Source: Pseudopithomyces maydicus
Lineage: Eukaryota; Ascomycota; Dothideomycetes; Pleosporales; Didymosphaeriaceae
DNA length: 64,000 nucleotides
Direction: 5' to 3'
NCBI GenBank assembly: GCA_026873275.1
Contig: JANTUC010000003.1
Coordinates: 930,001 to 994,000 of the forward strand
The translations under genes and the position numbers were made by a program. Positions 1 to 10,785 of the stretch are shown in pieces (positions within the stretch are counted from its first letter, which is position 1; every line of letters begins with the position of its first letter). The notes beneath the pieces are model-generated. The model had not been told where the DNA came from. It searched no databases and saw nothing but the letters and a program-made list of their open reading frames with translations.

Positions 1-1562
1 GTCAAATTCGCCTAGACCATCGCGGAAAGGTGCCTCGCGCTTGTAGGGCTCCAAGAAAGCATTGCGTTTTCGGAGAGTATTGTATTGGGTGATCATTCGC
101 TTAAAGAGGGTCGCAATGCCCGTGTGATTTGCGAGCATCAGGCCCGAGACACGATGTGGTGATTGAATGTAGGGGGATTTACGGGTGAGAGCAACTTGAA
201 TGGAAGCAGGGCCCCAGGGTATGAAGGTTGCCAGACGTCGTTCTCGGATACGAAGCAGCGATTTGTGAACCTGCACGTATTAGTGACTGAATAAATACAA
301 CAAGACGAATAGGACCTACATCTGTTGGATCCGCTTCACCCTGAATGATATTCAGAATGGACATGTAGCAACTTTTCTTGGTTGGGTTGGTAGAAACCAT
401 TCTGCTCTTTGGCTGGAGCAGCCGCCTCATGACATCCAGAACGGTTGTCTTCCGCACTTGCCTAGCTTGCTCCACAGTCTCGTCGGAGAAGGGTGTGTAG
501 GAAGTCATCAGGAAATGGCATCGAGGTGTAGGAATCAGCGATGCTACAATGCCAACGAGATCATTGTGCATGTACCCTGGGTATCGGAGCGTCGTGGTAC
601 TGGCTGACATGACGGTCGAAACGAGCTGATTTGTCTGTTGGAAGGACGGGGCCTGGACATGTAATCGGTCTGCGGCAATCTTGGACAGAGCTCCGTTGTC
701 GAGCACGACCTGTGTTGTCAGTCGAGGTCCATGACAAGCTTCGGTTGGGCACTCACCACCGAGTCGGCATTCTGCGTTAGGCGCCGCATGCTGAGCATAC
801 TGTTGTAAGGCTGCACCACAACGTCGCCTTCTCCGAATACACTGTATGTCTGAATGAGCTTCTTCGGGAACCTGTCGTTCAACCGCTCGAGCATGAACGA
901 GCCCAGACCAGAGCCAGTGCCGCCCGCAATCGAGTGCAGCATCATGAAGCCCTCCAACGAGTCGGAGCCATCTGCCTCGCGGTCGATCATGTCAAGAATC
1001 TCCTCCTGCACCTGCTCGCCCATGCTGTAGCCCATGCCCCAGTTGTTGCCTGCACCCGTGCCATCCTTGTGTATGTAGAAGTTTTCCGGGTTGTATATGT
1101 TTTTGTAGGAGCTCGTTTGGATGGAATTGAGAACCTGGTAGGGTTAGCAAAACGATGGTGCAACCGATGTGCGCAATGAACTTACCCTTGGTTCGAGGTC
1201 GAGAAGAATGGCTCGCGGGATGTAGCGCGTGTCGTCGGACTGGTAGAAGAAGACGTCTTTGCGGTCACCGCCTTCTGTCGCAAAGTCTTCCAGGTTGCCG
1301 TCTCGGTTGATGCCGTGTTCTCGACATAGCTGCTCCCAGAACTGCTGGCCGACTATGGGCTCATACGTCAGCAAGGCCTCGATAGCTGCGCTTGTCGCTG
1401 TCTGACATGGCCAATGTTTACCGCGCGGATGCGGGGCATGGGGAAGTGCACAGAGACGTACCGCTGTTGCCACACTGGCCGGCTTGGAGTGTTATTATTT
1501 CGCTTCCAACATGTCAGTTCCATATGTCCCTCGTAAATACTGGGCGCAGCTTACCGCGGCAT
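1..1562 (-). CDS. mipA: gamma-tubulin, 3' end outside the window
   Basis: Gamma-tubulin nucleates microtubules at spindle pole bodies as part of the gamma-tubulin complex. Six exons can be read: 1555-1562, 1462-1502, 1186-1352, 757-1134, 320-709 and 1-270. All junctions have GT..AG ends and keep the frame. The short first exon gives MPR, followed by the tubulin start EIITLQAGQCGNS. The tubulin signature GGTGSGLGS, part of the GTP-binding site, lies in the 757-1134 exon. The text matches gamma rather than alpha or beta tubulin, for example NPENFYIHKDGTGAGNNW and the long EEILDMIDREADGSDSLEG stretch. The coding region continues past position 1, so the C-terminus is missing. The many small introns near the 5' end are usual for fungal tubulin genes. 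Nothing in the visible part suggests damage. Confidence 0.96.
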
Positions 1563-1793
1563 GGCTATGTGTGAGGCGGGTCGAGTCAGACGCGTGCGGG
1601 GAGCTTCAACGCGTCGGACGGACGTGCCTGTGCTTGGGCCGCACCCGGAAGCTCTGCTCTGTCCTCGTTCAACGCCCGCTGTTTACAACCACCAACGCCC
1701 GCCTGCCCATCACAACAAGTGGAGTGACGATTGGGTTCGCAAAGCAATTCGCTGGACTGGGCCTGAGATTCCAAGCAGCCATGCATTCCTATT

Positions 1794-3088
1794 CTACTGC
1801 CCACCATCGCCCTCCACTTTCGCCCTGACCAGTGGCTTGTCCGGGCTTCCGTGCCTCACGCGCAAAAAGAATGAAAAGATCATGACGAACAAGTTCGCCC
1901 GCAGCACGTCTAGCCACATCCACAGTCCCAGGTCCTCCTTCATTCCCTCGTGCCACCCCCTTCGCACTTCCAAGAACAGCTTGGGATCGTCCGTTACCAC
2001 ACCGTCTAGCCCATGCCGGATATCCCACCGCATCCGCCGCTCCTCGTTGACAGTCCACGCATACACAGGCCGGCCATCACGCTGCGCTTTGCGGACGAAT
2101 GCTCGGCCCCACGGTAGCATGAGCGCCGCTTGATACATGTTGAAGGAGACATTGGGGACAGTGAAGAAGTGGGACGCATACGTGATGGAGAACCCGATGT
2201 GCGAGATGGGAAAGGAGGGCAGATATCGCGAGCAAAGGGGCAGGTATTTTGCCGCCCAGATGCCGAGCACGATGCGCGAAGACCAGGGGCGTGTGGGCGA
2301 CGGTGCGACGGCAGAGATGGCCGACGCGATCGCATGCATCACGTCTTCTTGGTCGTTATCGAGCTGTATTGGTGTCAGGCTGGTTTCGGTATGTAATGGC
2401 TACGGACGACTCACTTTGATGTCGAGCAGCACCCAGATATCTTCCAATCCGGGCTGCGCTAAATACTCGAGCAAATCTATCAAACGGGGCATCGACTCGT
2501 GCGGCTCTTTCAGCGTCTTGAGCTTGCTCAGGAACTCGTAGTCGCAATCGATCAGCTTCTCCTTGCGTCCAAAACATCTCTTTAGGTCCTTGTCCTGCTC
2601 TCCATTAGCCCTTGTCTGTCCTTTCGTCAGATCATATATGAAAACGCACGTGTGATAACATGACCACCCCGTCCTTTGACAAGTGTAAATCTGTCTCCAA
2701 TGCTTCCGCTCCAACCTCTACTGCTCCCCGAAACGCCCCCATGGTATTCTCCGGGAACTGTGCCTTGTACCCTCGGTGAGCAATGGCCTGTGGTTTCCGC
2801 TGTCCAGAGACATCTTTCCGTGCGAATGCAAATGATGCTACCCACCTGTCAATACTATTTTCTTACCATTATCATTAAACTGTCCACGGGTAGACATTAC
2901 TCACGTGAAGGAAACGCCGACTTCGGTCCCAGCAGCGGCTGCTCTACCAACTGCTCAATCTCCCTCGTCAAGCCTTCAAAAACTGGTGGAACGCCAATAA
3001 CCATGTTTTCCAGCAGCGGCGTCTGTGCCTCTTCCACCTCGCCGTTAAGACGATAATCGCCAACACGTTCCGGTGTTCGTTCCCTCAT
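1794..3088 (-). CDS. PGC1: phosphatidylglycerol phospholipase C-like glycerophosphodiester phosphodiesterase (Pgc1 type)
   Basis: This is a GDPD-fold enzyme of the Pgc1 type, which in yeast hydrolyses phosphatidylglycerol to diacylglycerol and glycerol phosphate. The exon around 2648-2845 carries the GDPD active-site start AHRGYKAQFPENT and the acidic pair ETDLH. The next exon gives DRDLKRCFG and a conserved region ending WVLLDIK. The last exon has the C-terminal GDPD part with the NEERRMRWDIRHGLDGVVTDDP region, then a hydrophobic segment (LFVMIFSFFLRV) that fits a membrane-anchoring tail. Introns fall near 2846-2900, 2590-2650 and 2345-2410. I chose ATG 3088; an in-frame ATG at 3106 would add six residues. 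The N-terminal 60 residues are poorly recognisable and this exon is the least certain. The gene lies tail-to-head behind gamma-tubulin on the same strand. Confidence 0.85.
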
Positions 3089-4436
3089 GGCTCGATGACG
3101 ACACACACTAGTTATATAACGCTTTCGAGAGTATTATGTGGAGCACGTTGACGTGCAGGGCTGAAGTGGCGTCTCGTTCGCAATATACAGCTCTACATTA
3201 ACATCTCAGAACCGTAGGGTTAGAATAAAGCAACCCCTCATGCACATGCCGCGCGGCAAGTATATGTAACTTTTACCGGACGGACGACCTGAGGTCACCT
3301 GCACCGCAACGGGAAACGAAGAAAAACGAGCGTGAATTCCAAGTGGATCCCCCACCCACCACCACGGCTAAGAACCCAACCCGTCGCCCAGGTCCACAGC
3401 CCGCCGCCAGCATCCAAACGCATTTCCTACCGCGGGCTATCCCTCAGGCCATCATCTAGCGCCACCGGACTCGCTCTTACACGCAGATAGATACCGTGTG
3501 TCGTGTGCCCCCTCTCCACCGGACCCATCCTAACACACCTTGGTACCTTTGCCCGCGCCCAAAACATCCACCGCCCGCACCCGTCCAGGCGTAGTGCCAC
3601 GCGCGCTTCCACAATGGGCTCTGCGGGCCAGCGCATTGGCCAGCGTGCCCGCAAATGCTACAGACAAGCTCGTTCCAAGAGTGCTTGGTTGGGGCTCGGA
3701 ACGTGTCATATCCGACGCCATGCAGCAGCTGTCGCAAAGTGCGCTCCTTCATGCATGCCGGTTCGAGATGTTCATCTCACTGGTACGATAGATTGGATGG
3801 AGACAAGAGAGCATCGAGGCACGACAGTTTCGATGTGAATTCACCGATAACGGACAGCATGAAATCATATATATAGAGTATTGTACATACATAGGTTGTG
3901 CCCGAGGGGTGGAAGGAATGTTAGCTGAGTCGCGTACGCGGGAGATCCGCGGTTAGCGAGGCCCTGGACCCACTGCTGGTCGCGTGGCTGACAATGGGAG
4001 ATTGGACGGTGCGGTGGGCCTGAGTCGCACAGCTGAGTTGTGTCGAAAGAGAGTTGAGGTCGAGGGATCAGGATCTACAGAGCTGGTGATGATTACCGCA
4101 TCGGCAAGAGTAGATGCCGAGCGGGAGAGTATTGGGAACTATGCGGTGTGTATCTATTAGAGAAGCTTCCACTTGCTTCATAGCTACTGTGTGGCAATTT
4201 CCATACCGGGATACCAACCAAGACCGCCCGAGCTGATCACTAAGCTTCGCCATATGTTCATCAATATAGACATAACGGTTGTAGTTCGCTTGCTCTACCA
4301 AAACTGCTAGGAACATAAACAGGTGATATTCTCGTGGATTGACTTTGATATCCTTTCTTCTTTCAAACGCCGTGCTATCAGTCTAGCACTGTCTCATGCA
4401 ATCATTACGCTGACATGCCATACACACATTAACGCA
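3089..4436. other. intergenic region, no gene recognised
   Basis: This stretch separates the phosphodiesterase start from the coatomer 3' end. It has overlapping open frames on both strands (around 3430-3840 and 4068-4316) with biased, low-information translations and no recognisable domain. GC-rich, CA-rich sequence up to about 3700 fits promoter or UTR DNA. Confidence 0.5.
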
Positions 4437-5498
4437 CTAAGCTGCTGCCTCGAACTTGGGAGTATACTTTGCCCTCGCCCTCTCAAACTCTTGTTTCTTC
4501 TCCGCCCAATCTGTCAACACCCTGTGCTCACTGTTCACACCTTTCAGCTGGTCCTTGAGTTGTGCGGCCTCTTCCTTCTTGCCCAGCAACGTATTGAGTA
4601 CGACGAGGTTTGCAAGTGTGTCTGCGTTGTTCGCATCGAGCTGCACAGCTTGCTGGAGCGCGGCTTCAGCTTCTGGTAAACGACCGAGATGAAGTTCTGA
4701 AACAGCCTGCGCGACGAGCGAGTGTGGGGACTGCGACTGGGAGGTCTGCGCCAGTTCCTCGAAGACGTAGAAAGCGGACTGGTATTTTTCACCACCCTGG
4801 TGGCATGTGTTAGCTAGTCGCAGTGAATAGAGGGCCTCAAGGGAATGGTACCTCGCGCATGCCGACCCAAGACTCGGCAAGGTTAACCAAGAGGCTATCT
4901 TGTGCCCATTTCCGCGCGCGTTGAGCTTCCTTCAGGGCGAGATCGGTCCGGTTCTGCTGCAGGTGAATCTGGACAATCAATGCGACGCTACACAGAGATA
5001 TTATCAGCGATCTGTCCATAGTAGGAAGCGTTTCTCGGTAAGACGTACGCATCGAGACTGCCCTGGTGCTTGCTCAGAACGTTCAATGCCTCCTCTGTCT
5101 CCCCAGCTTTCTCCAATATTATGCCTGCAACCAACTGCACTGTCAAGTTCTCCTGGCCAGCCTTCTCCACCAACTTCTTCACGTCACCAACCACATCCTT
5201 TCCAGTCTCAGACTCGGCGAGTAACCGCACGGCAATCAGGTCGGGTGTGGATTCTTTGGCAAGAGAGGAAGCGACTTCTTGGGCCTGACCCAGGGCGATC
5301 TGCGAGCGAAGCTTTAGGACGCGAACGGGAAGCGCATTTTCGGAAGAGAAGCCTGAAGTGTCAAAGTCCACGACTTGCTGGTGCGCTCCGGCGTGGAACG
5401 CGGTGTGGATGTTCAAGAGTTCTGGCGTGCGTCAGAGGATTGCGGGGTTGGGTGATGGAGGAGCTCAAGTTACCTCCTTCGTGAGAGTAAGGGTCCAT
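4437..5498 (-). CDS. SEC28: coatomer subunit epsilon (epsilon-COP)
   Basis: Epsilon-COP is the TPR-containing subunit that stabilises alpha-COP in the COPI coat for retrograde Golgi-to-ER transport. The first exon (about 5474-5498) starts at ATG 5498 and joins, across an intron, to a reading LLNIHTAFHAGAHQQVVDF. This is the typical epsilon-COP N-terminus. The following exons give helical repeats, including LVEKAGQENLTVQLVAGI and the GETEEALNVL repeat. The C-terminal exon carries FEELAQ, the TPR-like block LHLGRLPEAEAALQQAVQLD and the family tail HRVLTDWAEKKQEFERA. The predicted length of about 290 residues is normal for the family. Introns are short, near 5417-5473, about 4988-5052 and 4799-4855. 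No frame break was found. It sits alone between two intergenic stretches. Confidence 0.93.
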
Positions 5499-5864
5499 GG
5501 CGAGCGTTCAAGTTCTGTGGGAAAGAGCAGCTGTAGTGCAATTGCGGGGATTGGGGTGTTTAAAGTTATGGTGATGAAGCCACGAAGTTGCCAAGGCCTC
5601 TTAGTGTGTGATTGGCCACCGTAGCTCAAGCTTCAGGCCACCAACTCTCCACACCTCACCTCGTTTGCCTTCACGATTGTATAGGTAGGATAGAAATAAA
5701 CCGCCAGTGCCCAAGGATGTGTAAATTCAGTCTATTTAAAGAGCGATTCGATCTCCTCATCGGATTCCCAGATAAACCAAGTAGGACCCTGGTACATGCA
5801 ATCTGCCCATCTCCAATTCCGTCAAATAATCCTACTCATCATTCCCATCAATGTATGACTGTGC
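5499..5864. other. intergenic: upstream region of epsilon-COP and 3' flank of the methyltransferase
   Basis: About 370 nt without a supportable gene. Open frames here are short and have no recognisable domain. The stretch holds the epsilon-COP promoter and the 3' flank of the next gene, both on the minus strand. Confidence 0.5.
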
Positions 5865-6964
5865 TTATTCCACTCTGCGCACGCCGAAGCTGAGCCACTT
5901 CGATCCTGGGGGAACAAAGGCAGCGTCGAGACCCATCTTCTCTGCTAGCGCATGAAGGTCTTGGTCCTCAAGGTAAGCTTCAGTCTCCCACTTGGAACCA
6001 GTCTCTTCTCCAATTTTCCTCCACATCTCTTGGAAAGACTCTGGATTGTGTCTATACCTCCTCTTGCTTGGATCAATCGTGCCGACATACACACCGGACT
6101 CCTGGTTACCAATCTGACGTCCAATGAAGAGCGACCCCGGCTTGCTTTTCAGAATCTCGACAATGCGCCGGCAGGCCTTGTACTGGCCCTCTTCGTCGAA
6201 AAGGTGCAGGAAGGATGCTGCATGAACGATGTCGATGTCACCTTCGATGGTTTTGAGACCAGATTCCGTGTCGAATATGTCCGCAGGGATGAAGGTGGTC
6301 TTCAGTGTCGATTTGTCAAGGAACAGCTCGTACCCAATGTCCATGAAATTACCCTCGAGGTCTGAGCCGTATGTATTCTCGGACGGAGCTCCATCAAAAA
6401 CGAGCTTGCGAATATCCTGGCCAACGCAGCAACCAAGATCTAGATCTGTTTACCACGTTAGTAGAGCAGATTCAAGCAAGATCGGCCATTTACGTACACT
6501 TGTCACCGGTCTTGACTCGTTCGACAACCTCAGGGTAGCGACGAGAAAGGCTGACGCTAAGTTCGAGGAAAGCCCAACGAGCGAGACATGGGTAGGGAAA
6601 CTAGATGGCATCAGCTTACATGCCGGGGACTGGTGACTCTTAGCTATACATACAACAACATATGCCTTGTCTCTCTACTGCCAGTCAGTGATGAAACGTA
6701 ACAGCAACGCTTGGTTTCTTACAAGCTCTTTGATATGTGCTTTGACATTCTCCGGATCTACATTGGAGTACTTCTCAAACAACTCTTGTGCTTGAGGCGT
6801 GATCTCTTCAATTTCGGGTGAGTACCAAGGAAGCTTGCTAAGGTGGTGTGAGTCACTGGGACTTTTTTACGATGCTGGGATACCCCATACTCCAATGGCG
6901 TGTTCTCGAATGGAGAACCTTTGAGAAGCTCTGCAAGTCCTGAAAGCTTGAATTGGTTCGACAT
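5865..6964 (-). CDS. class I SAM-dependent methyltransferase, fungal small-molecule type
   Basis: This is a class I (Rossmann) methyltransferase that would transfer a methyl group from SAM to a small molecule. ATG 6964 opens MSNQFKLSGLAELLKG. After short introns near 6845-6890, 6680-6725, 6610-6650 and 6440-6495, the spliced reading gives PCLARWAFLELSVS and then motif I as DLGCCVGQDIRKLVFDGAPS. The last exon (5865 to about 6440) has a motif II/III-like acidic segment (GDIDIVHAASFLHLFDEEGQ) and a C-terminal sheet with GSLFIGRQIG. The layout resembles methyltransferases near fungal meroterpenoid and polyketide genes, but no biosynthetic partner lies beside it here. The motif I glycine pattern is GCCVG rather than GxGxG, which is common in this subfamily. 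Exact acceptor sites in the first half are uncertain. The substrate cannot be named. Confidence 0.8.
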
Positions 6965-7622
6965 ATTGATCTAAACAGTTGAATGTTGTTTGCTACTTGG
7001 AGGACAAAGAGCGGGATTCTGGTCAAACGAAATCGTGGTTCGAAGCCCAGTTAATATACCAAACATGTTCCAGCACTGCATACACATAGTCATAGCTTTG
7101 TAGGATTCCAACAGGGCTACACGAATGCTTGCGCTTTCCCAGACCTGGTGATGAGGGTGCTAGGCATCCGCGCTAACCTACGATCCCCTGGAGGAATGGG
7201 CGATGCTATTGGAGTGATGATTGACGCGAGGTGAGAGTTGTTCTGAGATAAAATACACGAGGCGCCGATAACTCCGACCCCGAGATGGCATGGTGTACGA
7301 AGGCCACACTAGTGCAGACATGATGCTATGTGTTTAGAGCATCGCAGGACGTGCTTGGTGTTGTAATGCGGCGCGGGCCGACCGTGTATGGCCGATTTCC
7401 GATATGGCTAGCCGTGTTTGCTCCCAATGGCGGGGTGCGTGACGTGCCCCCCATGCGAGAAAAATTGGTATGGCAGCCCAAGCTATCAAAAAACCTTCAG
7501 TCTTCACCGCACTTCCCAGGTTTACTGTTCAGCTAGGACTTGCTAGTAGCCCCTGCCGCACAAGTCCTCAATTTGCGCCACGAAACCTTCACAGTTCTCT
7601 TCACAACCGCCAGACTTTCAAG
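6965..7622. other. divergent promoter region between methyltransferase and spermidine synthase
   Basis: The two flanking genes point away from each other, so this 658-nt region carries both promoters. The part just before 7623 is pyrimidine- and CA-rich, as expected for the leader of a highly expressed housekeeping gene. No further gene is visible. Confidence 0.55.
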
Positions 7623-8723
7623 ATGTCTGAAATCGTTCACCCCACTATCAAGGGTAAGGAACGGATCTGCAGCTCTCTAGCCCTGCTGCATTCTCATTCT
7701 ACCGTCCGAATTGCATGCTGACACAACTTCTCAGATGGCTGGTTCCGTGAGATCTCCGACATGTGGCCCGGCCAGGCTATGACTCTCAAGGTCAAGGAGG
7801 TCCTCCACCACGAGAAGAGCAAGTACCAAGACGTGCTCATCTTCGAGTCGACCGATTACGGCACCGTCCTGGTCCTCGACAATGTTATCCAGTGCACCGA
7901 GCGCGACGAGTTCTCGTATGTTGGACTGCAATTGAGCTCCAGGGAAAGGCTGATTGGGATAGATACCAGGAGATGATCACCCACCTTGCCATGAACTCGC
8001 ACCCCAACCCCAAACGCGTTCTGGTCATCGGTGGTGGAGACGGTGGTGTTCTCCGCGAGGTTGTCAAGCACGACTGCGTCGAGAAGGCCGTCCTTTGCGA
8101 CATCGACGAGGCCGTCATCCGTCTCTCCAAGAAGTACCTTCCTGGCATGTCGGTTGGCTTCGAGCACCCCAAGGTTGAGGCCATCGTCGGCGACGGCTTC
8201 AAGTACCTTGAGGACAAGAAGGGCGAGTTCGACGTCATCATCACCGACTCTAGCGATCCGGATGGCCCGGCTGAGGCGCTCTTCCAGAAGGCGTACTTTG
8301 AGCTGCTCAATGGCGCGCTTCGGGAAGGTGGTGTCATCACCACTCAAGGTTGTGAGCCCCCTCCTCCCCAAACACGGAGAGCAAACGTTGAGATACCATT
8401 GCATACAATGTTGAGCTGAAGCTAACCAACCCTTTTCTTCTGTAGCTGAGAACCAGTGGCTCCACATGCCTCTCATCGTCAACCTGAAGAAGGCCTGCAA
8501 GGAAGTCTTCCCCAACGTCGAGTACGGCTACACCACGATCCCTACCTACCCCTCTGGCCAGATCGGCTTCATGGTCTGCTCCAAGGATGGCAGCCTTGAT
8601 CTCAAGAAGCCTCTGCGCAGCTGGTCCGCCGAGGAGGAGGAGAAGCTGTGCAAGTACTACAGCAAGGAGATTCACGAGGCAGCGTTTGTCCTGCCCACTT
8701 TCGCCCGCAAGGCCCTCCGGTAG
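7623..8723 (+). CDS. SPE3: spermidine synthase
   Basis: Spermidine synthase transfers the aminopropyl group of decarboxylated SAM to putrescine. Exons are 7623-7653, 7735-7915, 7963-8348 and 8446-8723, all with GT..AG junctions in phase, giving 291 residues, the usual length. The first exons read MSEIVHPTIK and then DGWFREISDMWPGQAMTLK. The aminopropyltransferase signature follows, with the nucleotide-binding VLVIGGGDGGVLREVVKH. The catalytic loop reads DVIITDSSDPDGPAEALF, with the acidic residues that bind the amines. The end (AAFVLPTFARKALR) is typical of fungal Spe3. In several fungi this locus is fused to a saccharopine dehydrogenase; here the stop at 8721-8723 follows directly, so no fusion is present. 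Codon use is strongly biased to C-ending codons, suggesting high expression. Confidence 0.97.
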
Positions 8724-10785
8724 GGAGCGCAAGCGCTTTCTACATGAGACGCTCTTTCCTTCAACCTTTAACAAAACAGATACCAGGGCATTGGGCGGGC
8801 ATGAGGGTCTAAAAATTTTAGTTCATCCAGCGCAAGGCTATGGCGGCTGTTTGCAGTGTCACTGTAACTAACCACCATAGAGATGCATGCCACGAGATGT
8901 ATTTAATGAATGAAGAAGACTGATTTCCATCACACTTGGTGATATTCTGCATATCCAAGTATCGTCGATCGCACCCTATTCTCACATTCGCATTATTCTG
9001 AACCATGGTGGACCTGCCGACGTTCCCGATACGACGAAACGGTGTTCGCCACACGACGTCGTTTTGTAGATAACAGCGCATCATGCAGGAGGCAGCCCAA
9101 AACCACGGACAGTTTCTCACGATGTTTAGCTGAATTGGCCAGCAACCAACGAGAGGTTGCCAATTCCCAGACGCGGGTATCCGCCGCGGAGGGGATGACA
9201 GCTAGCCATGGTCTCAAAACACGATGACAGGCAGGCGGGCACGATAACTAACCGGAAGAATGGGACAACCGGGAGGTTCTCCGTGTGCGCCATTAACGGA
9301 CCTGAGGTTCCAAGTGTGGCGTCCACAAGTGTCAGACAGAACTAGCGCGGTTGGCAGCTATTGGTATGCAAACAGTTAGGAGCAAGGACGACGCAAATAG
9401 GCACTCGTCCGTCTGCATGGACTCAGTGGCAGCCCTGGAGGTCTATGTTGCACGTGCACTGCCGCACATGCTCTTGAATCCAGCGTTGTGGCACATTTTT
9501 CTGACGCGTAAGTATGATTTTGGAGCAAGGCGGATCGGACGGCAGCCCCCAAATGCAGCACGGCAGAGCCGCTGGTGGGTTCGTTGCGGGACACATGGCT
9601 GCAGGGCGAACGGCAGTAGCATCGGCTCGCTTGAGGTGCGGAAGAAGGATGGTTTGGGGTAAAAGGAGTGGGTGTCGAGACAACCTCAAACAAAGAGGCC
9701 CACCCTAGCCCGTTTCGTCTTCACAGCCCTCCTATTCGCCCTTGTACTGCGTGTAGCCGAGCCGCACCTGCAAGCTGGATGGCGCGTCGCCGCACCTGGT
9801 GAGGAGGCTCAATTCGCCTGCATTTGCAAGTCATGGGGCAGCATCGACGGCGTCAAGACGAGCGCATGGGGGGAAGGGGGAGGAGGAGGAGGAGGAGGAG
9901 GTCAGCTAGGCTACGAATCCACAGGGTCCTGCATCGGTCCTGCATCGGTGACAAGGTGAGAAGCCTGGGGCGTACAGGAAACAGTGTCTGGGTAGGCATG
10001 TACATAGGCAAGCAAACAGGAAGATGGGAGCATCTCGGCCCCGCGCGCTGTGCGCAGCTGGGTCGGTGTACCTACATGGAAGCTTGCTTGTCAGCGGGCG
10101 GATTGCTTGCATCTGGCGGTGGGTGGGTAACGGGGAGAGGCCCACGAGGGTGATACACTTGGGGTATCAACAGCTCGCAGCTGGCTAGCCGGCACGGGGT
10201 TTCGCTACTCTGGTTTGAGGCTGGCGCGTAGACCCTCTCGCAGCTTTGGAGGGTGGGAACTGACGTTGCGAGCTGTCAGAAGTGAATATAGGGAGCTGCT
10301 TCGTGCCTAGTGCCATGTTCTCGGAGCCACACTCGTCAACCTTCTCCGTCTCTTGTTCTTTGGTGCGGCCTGCGGTCGTTTCCACACATTGCATTCCATT
10401 TCCTTTCCTCTTCGTTGTTTTCGCGCTGTTGCAGTAGTCGAGCCGGGCTCTTCTTCGTTCTGTCGTGGCACACACGTTACATCCTCCACCGACCAACTGG
10501 ACAGCGTCCTGCCCATGCAGTAGCCACTGCAACCACCATCTTTTAATCCGTCTCGCACAGCTGCCTCGCTCGGTGCATCTAATACTTCGGCGCGACGTCT
10601 GGCTACGTTTTGTGCGGTTCTTGTACATAGTTTCGCGGCACCCGCAGTCATCCCACGGTATTACCACCATTACCACCTTACGCCCACCAGCCAACCCCCG
10701 TCATCTCCGTCTGCAACCGTGTGAATCTCGTATTGCACACGTCTAGCGCCGAGTCAGAAAAGAATAATAATCAGCCGCTTACACC
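8724..10785. other. long intergenic region upstream of the NAD kinase
   Basis: About 2 kb without a supportable gene. The overlapping open frames on both strands look like shadows of GC-rich DNA. The last 500 nt (about 10300-10785) are rich in CT tracts and fit a long promoter and 5' UTR. A short AGG triplet run is at 9881-9901. Confidence 0.5.
9881..9901 (+). repeat. AGG trinucleotide microsatellite
   Basis: About seven copies of AGG follow a G-rich stretch that includes a six-G and a five-G run. It is a simple repeat in intergenic DNA. Confidence 0.8.

Noticed and set aside
4068..4316. 82-codon minus-strand frame in the intergenic region
   Set aside because: Reads partly protein-like (VLVEQANYNRYVYIDEHM), but there is no family, no splice partner and no clear leader.
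7856..8515. Minus-strand frame of 219 codons across spermidine synthase
   Set aside because: An antisense shadow of conserved exons.
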